NCBI RefSeq assembly: GCF_963924675.1
Contig: NC_089225.1
Span: 85,099,951 to 85,163,950, forward strand
From: Phocoena phocoena
Lineage: Eukaryota; Chordata; Mammalia; Artiodactyla; Phocoenidae
Direction: 5' to 3'
DNA length: 64,000 nucleotides
The notes below the pieces were generated by a model. It searched no databases. It was not told where the DNA came from and saw only the letters and a list, made by a program, of their open reading frames with translations. Shown here in pieces: positions 58,555 through 64,000 of the stretch (the first letter of the stretch is position 1; every line of letters begins with the position of its first letter). The position numbers and the translations under genes were made by a program.

Positions 58555-58770
58555 AAAAACATTTGAGAACAGTGTTGTCAGACTTTAGCATGCAAAAGTC
58601 TGGTACACTGGATAAAACACACATTCTCAGGCCAACGTCAAAAGATTCTGATTTAATAAGTCTGGGATAAGGTCTAAGAATCTGCATTTCTGAAAAGAAG
58701 TTGCATTTCTAAAAACAAAGTAATGCTGATGTTGTTGGTTTGCAGATTTTACTTTGAGTAATGTACTGCC
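58555..58770 (+). repeat. MER5/MER58-type hAT remnant
   Basis: Phrases 'gtcagactttagcatgcaaa', 'acacattctcaggccaacg', 'agattctgatttaataagtc' and 'taaggtctaagaatctgcatt' in the order of a hAT-Charlie non-autonomous element; terminal repeats are decayed. Confidence 0.65.
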
Positions 58771-59609
58771 TTTGAGAGAGTTGCTATAAGAGGTCAAGTC
58801 ATTACTTTCTTTTCAATCAAGTCAATAATAGATGTTAATTGGAAACTAACTTCCCCAGGTAAGAAGAAAGGAATCCGTGGTCCTTCACGTTGAGATATTT
58901 TTCTTTCCCTCTCACTACTTATCAATCAAGGCCTGGGTTGAGTGCCTCTGGACCCTCAACCAGATGCTCCAACCTACACTAACATCTTCTTCCTTATCTA
59001 AACTTCTATTACACTTCAACATAGGAGTGCCTACTTTTATTCCTAATTTTTCACTAATTGTTCCTTGTATGTGAATTTTGTCATAAATCTAAACTCTAAT
59101 GCAATTGGACAAAGGCCCTCTCAACACTCACAGAGCAAGGAGAAGACACAATGTTCTTTAAAATAAATTTCAAAAATCAAAGCAGAACTAAATTAGTGTG
59201 CCTGTGAATGTAAGAACAGGTAACACTGGAGAGCTGTGATCATAAAGAAGTCATCAGATCAATTCATCACCATGTCATTTTGGCTGTGGTTCTAAATTAT
59301 TTCTGTTCAAAGTGTCTGGCACAAGATAAAGACTCTGCTCTGTGGAACAGTAAATGACTTACCTTTTCTGATATTTTTTTCTAGACAGGAATTAGTTTAA
59401 ACTGTGTCCAAGATGTTCCCAGATTGGATGTTGCTGCATGAAACAGATTAAAAAGTAATATGGTGAGGTCTATGGAATGGCCATGTGAGGAGTGCCAAAG
59501 ACCCTCTCCCCAGGGAAATACCATTTAACTACTAAAAATTATAAAAGAACAGCCATTTAAAGTCTCTGAAAATTTTCCTAAGGACACACATCAAATGGAG
59601 AGACAGCCA
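58771..59609. other. Intergenic sequence, nothing clear
   Basis: No gene or recognised repeat. Confidence 0.5.
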
Positions 59610-59825
59610 TTAAAAAAAATCTAGAAAAAAAATCAACAAACCCAAAGGTTAGTTCTTTGAAAAGAACAATAAATTTGACAAACCTTTAGCTAGACTGACG
59701 AAGAAAAGGGATGAAGACTTAAATTACTAAAATCAGGATTTAAAGAGAGACATCATTACTAACCTTAAAAAATAAAAATAATTATGAAAGGATTTATGTT
59801 ACACCATTAGTAACGTATCACAATT

Positions 59826-61225
59826 CTTAGACATTCTGTTCCCATTTTTTCCATTCATCTTTATCTTTACTTTCCAGTTTTGGAAGTTTCTATCTTCTAG
59901 CTCCCTGGTTCTTTCCTCAGCAATGCCCAGTCTACTGATGAGCCCATTCAAAGGTATTCTTCATTTCTGGTATGGTGTTTTTTTTACTTTTAGTATTTTT
60001 AAAATTCATTCTTAGAGTATCCATTTTCTCTGCTTACATTATCCATCTGTTCTTGCATGTTATCCACTTTACCACTAAATCCCATATTAATCAGTTATTT
60101 TAATTCCCAGTCTGATAATTCCAAAATCTTGGCCATGTCTGAGTCTGTTTCTAATGCCTGCTTTGCCTCTTCAAGCGGTGTTTTTTGCCTTTTAGAATAT
60201 CTGATAATTTACTTTTGAAAACCATACATGACATACTGGGTAAAAGGAACTGAAGTAAATAAGCCTTTAGTGTAAGGCTTTATGTTTATCCCGCTAGAAG
60301 TTAGGCTGTGTTTACTGTTTGTTATGACAATAGGTACAAAAGGCCAAAATTTCCTTTAGTGTCTTTGTTTTTGTTCCCCTGCTGTCTCGAGGTTTTCCTA
60401 GACACTGCTTATTAGAGTCTGAGCCTTGAAGTTCTTTTACCTACAATCCACTGTTGTTACACAGGAGCCTGATTCATATAGTGCTAAGGTGTGGTGGGAG
60501 GGGAAGCATTCTATAATGCCATGATTTAGGTCCGTCTTTTAGTGAGTCTGTGTCCCTGGGCTGTGGGGTTCACAAGTTCTTCTCAGGTTTTTCCTTACCT
60601 ATAGGTAACACAGGAAGGCTAGTGATGGCTGGAATTAGCTATTTCCCTTCCTCCACATCAAGGGCTAAGGAGGCTAGAGTTGGGTATTTCTCTTTCCTCA
60701 GGTTGACTAGACTCTGGCAAAAATAGTTTCTTTTGAGGACAAACTTTTATAAAGGAGCACAGAATGCTCTGGTCATATTTCAAAATGGTTACATTTTCCC
60801 TCTCTCTGCTAGAAGTACAAGGAAATTTTCTAATATTCACCTCTGAAAACCTGGTGAGGTTCCTGAAGGTAAAACTCATAACAGTGTGGAGACCTCCATA
60901 AGAAGGGGCCCCTAGAGTTTCTAACTCTCAAGCTAGTCCACACTGAGCCTACAGAAATTCATCAATTACTATTTCAGTTTTCCCTCCTGTACTGGCTCCA
61001 GTGGCTGACTTCTGCTTCTGAGCCTCTTCTCCTGGTAAGCTGTGATTCTTGGTATCTGCCTCTCTCTCCAGTTTTGGGGGCAGTGGTTTCTTCTATGACC
61101 TCAATTCTCTGAAGGATGAAAGAAGAGTTGCTGGTTTTCAGTTTGTTCAGCTTGTTTGCTTTTGTGAGGATGGCAGTGATGACTTCCAAGCTTTCTACAT
61201 GTTGGACTAGAAACGGAATCATAAG
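59826..61225 (-). repeat. Antisense L1 5' UTR plus ORF1 start inside the old L1
   Basis: On the minus strand this segment reads as an old L1 head. The 5' UTR is at about 61200-60200 (complements of 'gtgtggagacctccataaga', 'ggttgactagactctgg'). The ORF1 coiled-coil region at about 60140-59826 includes the complements of 'gcatgttatccactttacc' and 'gatgagcccattcaaagg'. It stops in mid ORF1; no ORF2 or 3' end follows on that strand. ORF2 of the plus-strand L1 is continuous across it. Confidence 0.72.
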
Positions 61226-62229
61226 GAAAAATTGTAAACAAGTGTTTGCCAACAAAATGAGATAAGTTAGACAAGATGGGCAAATTCCAAGAAAGACATA
61301 AACTATCAAAACTGACTCAAAAAGAAATAGATACTCTGAATAAACCTATAACAAAGGGATTGAATTAGTAATTTTTAAACCTCCCACAAAGAAAACCCCA
61401 GCTCAGATGGCTTCACTGTTAAATTCTACCAAACATTTAAAGAAGAATTAATACAATTTTTCACAAACTCTTCCAAAAAATAGAAAAGTAGAGACCCCTT
61501 CCCAACTCATTCTATGAAGTCAGTATTAACCTGATACCAAAACCAGACAAAGATATCACAAGAAAATAAAACTACAGACCAATATCTCTTATAAATATAG
61601 ATGCATAATTCCTCAACAAAATACCAGCAAACCAAATCCAGCATAAAATGAAAAGAACTACATACCATGACCAACTGGGATTTATCCTAGGAACACAAAG
61701 TTTGTTTAACATCTGAAAATCAATCAGTGTAATATACCATATTAATAATGAACAACATCCATATAAGCATCTCAGAAGCATTTGACAAAACCCAAGAGCT
61801 TTCATGATAAAAACATTCAGCAAACTAGGAATAAAAGGGAACTTCTGCAACCTAATAGAAGTATATATGAAAAACCACAACTAACATCATATTTAATGAC
61901 AAAAGATTTAATACTTTTCCATTAAGATTAAGAATAAGACAAGAATGTCCACACTTGCCATTTCTGTTCAACATCATACTGGAGGTTCCAGCTTACTCTT
62001 GTATATAGAAAAGCCTAAAGAATCCATGAAGAACTATTAGGACTAATAAGCAAGTTCAATAAAGTTGTGGAATATTAGATCAATATGCATTGATAAATAT
62101 AGTTGTAGTTCTGTACACTAGCAAGAAGCAATCAAAAATTAAGAAAACAGTTCCATTTAGAATAGCAGTGAAAAGAATAAAATACTTAGAAATAAAAAGC
62201 AAAAGATGTAAACACTCTAAAGTATTTAG

Positions 62230-62444
62230 GGGCTTCCCTGGTGGCGCAGTGGTTGAGAGTCCGCCTGCCGATGCAGGGGACACGGGTTCATGCCCCGGTC
62301 CGGGAAGATCCCACGAGCTGCGGAGCAGCTGGGCCCGTGAGCCATGGCCGCTGAGCCTGCGCGTCCGGAGCCTGTGCTCCGCAACGGGAGAGGCCACAAC
62401 AGTGAGAGGCCCGCGTACCGCAAAAAAAAAAAAAAAAAAAAAAA
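62230..62444 (+). repeat. CHR-type SINE inserted in the old L1
   Basis: Full-length CHR with a long A-run (62422-62447). The TSD 'aaagtatttag' (62219-62229) recurs as 'aaagtgtttag' (62445-62455). ORF2 sequence continues on both sides. Confidence 0.96.
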
Positions 62445-63679
62445 AAAGTGTTTAGAAAACATCATTGAAAGAAATTTTAAAATATGAAAATAATTGGGAA
62501 GACATCTCATATTCATGGATTGGAAGACTTGATATTTTTAAGATGGCAATATACTACAAATTGATCTAAACTCGATATAATCCCTATCAAAATCCCAGTT
62601 GGCTTTTCTTGGCAAAAATTTAAATTGGTAGAATTTTGGCTAAAATTCATATGTACTCAGAATAGCCAAAACAATCTTGAAAACAAAGAACAGATTTGGA
62701 GGACTCAATTCTTCCTAATTTCAAACTTACTATAAAGCTACAGTAATCAAGACTATGATATTGGCAGAAGAATAGACCTACAGATCAACAGAATAAAGAG
62801 TTGAGAAATAAACCTTATATTTATGGCCAATTGGTTTTCAACAGGGGTACCAAGACAATGAAATGGGGATAGAATAGTCTTTTCAACAAATGATCCTGGG
62901 ACAACTGGATATCCATACAAAAAAGAATGAGCTTGACCCCCTTCTTTACATCATACATAGTAATTAACTCAGAATGGATCATAAACCTAAATATAGGAGC
63001 TAAAACTATAAAACTCTTGGAAAAAACATAGGAATAAGTCCTCATGACCTTCGATTGGGCAGTGGTTTCTTAGCTATCACAACAAAATCACAGCAACAAA
63101 AGAAAAATAGATTTAAAATATCAAAGCTAAACACTTTCATGCTACAGATGATTCCATCAAGAAAGTGAAAAGAAAATCAACAGAATGGGTGAAATATAGT
63201 CAAATAATAGATCTGATAAAGGACTTGTCCTTAAAAAATAAAAAAAGAAGGAACACTTACAAATCAATAAAAAGCCCAATTTTTAAAATAGCCAAAGGAT
63301 CTGAAGAGACAGTTCTCCAAAGAAGATATATACAAATGGTTAACAAGCACATGAAAATGCAAATCAAAACCACAAAAATACTTGCCATAATGGCTACAGT
63401 CAAAAAGACCGACAATAATAAGTGTCACTGAGAATGTGGAGAAACTGGAATCTTCAATGCATTGTTGCTGGGAATGTAAAATGATGTAGCCACTTTGGAA
63501 AACAGTTTGGCAACTTTTCAAAAAGTTATTAAACAGAGAGAGTTACCACATGACCTAGAAATCTCCTTATATACACTCCTAGCTCTATACCCAAGAAAGT
63601 ATATACCCTGTAGCATGGCTGGATTCAAGTGCTCCCACCATGTCATCAGGAATTTCAATAGATGGATATATGATTGATG

Positions 63680-63735
63680 ATAGATAGAGAGATAGAGAGA
63701 TAGGTAGATAGACAATAGATAGATACAGATAGATA
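63680..63735 (+). repeat. (GATA)n-type microsatellite
   Basis: Imperfect GATA/GACA repeats of about 55 bp at the edge of the old L1. Confidence 0.9.
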
Positions 63736-64000
63736 AATTGGATTTATCCCAGTTCTGCTTTCCTTTGTGTTGACTGTGCTCTCTGCCCCGTCAAGATGAC
63801 CACCAGCCACTCTAGGCCTACAGTCTTACAGTTTACCCCTTTACCCACTCTAGTGGAAAGGGCACCTTTCTCAATACTTACAGACAAGGCCACCAGACTG
63901 CTTCTCAATGGCCTGCTTGGGACACTTGTCCATCACTCAGTCAGTAACAGTGGCATGGACACCAGACTGATTGATCTGACCTGGCTGTCATGTTCATCTC
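63736..64000. other. Window end, unclassified sequence
   Basis: No gene or repeat recognised in the last 265 bases. Confidence 0.45.

Larger units (their letters stand above)
59610..63655 (+). mobile_element. Old L1 ORF2 (L1M-like), decayed and interrupted
   Basis: Plus-strand L1 ORF2 in two blocks. Block 1 (59610-59825) covers the linker before RT ('ttctttgaaaagaacaataa', 'acctttagctagactgac'). Block 2 (61226-63655) covers RT to the C-terminus ('gatggcttcactgttaaattc', 'gaccaatatctcttataa', 'catgaccaactgggatttatc', 'tggattggaagacttgat', 'tctccaaagaagatatat'). Stops and frameshifts are dense. It is interrupted by an antisense L1 head (59826-61225) and a CHR SINE (62230). 5' UTR, ORF1 and endonuclease are absent on this strand. 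Confidence 0.88.

Overview
This is a mammalian nuclear window, most likely from a whale or dolphin. It carries at least 17 tRNA-derived SINEs of the CHR type (5 on minus, 12 on plus), whose body starts with a tRNA-Glu-like head and ends in an A-run. It also carries L1 copies whose 3' ends match the cetartiodactyl type. I see no ruminant BovB/ART2-type repeats. Base composition is AT-rich with CpGs concentrated in the SINEs. Nothing looks prokaryotic and there is no operon structure.

The only functional protein-coding material I can support is the 3' end of NRP2 (neuropilin-2) on the plus strand. A 51-bp exon lies at 10839-10889. The terminal exon runs from 12936, with stop codon at 13238-13240, and encodes the transmembrane segment and short cytoplasmic tail of the 'a' isoform. 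A 3' UTR of about 3.2 kb probably ends near 16.42 kb, after AATAAA signals at 16337 and 16399. Positions 1-10838 are intron of NRP2. From about 16.4 kb to 64 kb I find no further convincing gene. By human synteny (recalled, not checked) this is the interval between NRP2 and the next gene.

The rest is a layered record of transposons. Ancient pieces (MIR, L2, MER5-type hAT, a MaLR-type LTR, old L1 3' ends) are scattered through 1-47 kb and are interrupted by younger CHR SINEs with readable target-site duplications (TSDs). At 48084-54554 sits an almost full-length L1 flanked by a 15-bp TSD. It has an internal deletion across the ORF1/ORF2 junction filled with a small AT-rich patch, a short nested L1 3' fragment, and a processed pseudogene of DNAJC19 with its own TSD and A-tail. 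At about 59.6-63.7 kb an older, heavily decayed L1 ORF2 is interrupted by an antisense L1 5'UTR/ORF1 segment and by a young CHR SINE.

I did not find a novel biological system. The observations most worth a second look are: the nested L1 / DNAJC19 / mini-L1 stack with its filler-repaired deletion; the antisense L1 head inside an L1 body; a pair of inverted SINEs able to form a long hairpin; a G-rich 24-bp minisatellite; two local diverged duplications; a SINE head that still reads as tRNA-Glu(TTC); and a 50-bp minus-strand segment bounded by good splice sites. All family assignments are from memory of the repeat and protein families; no search was run.
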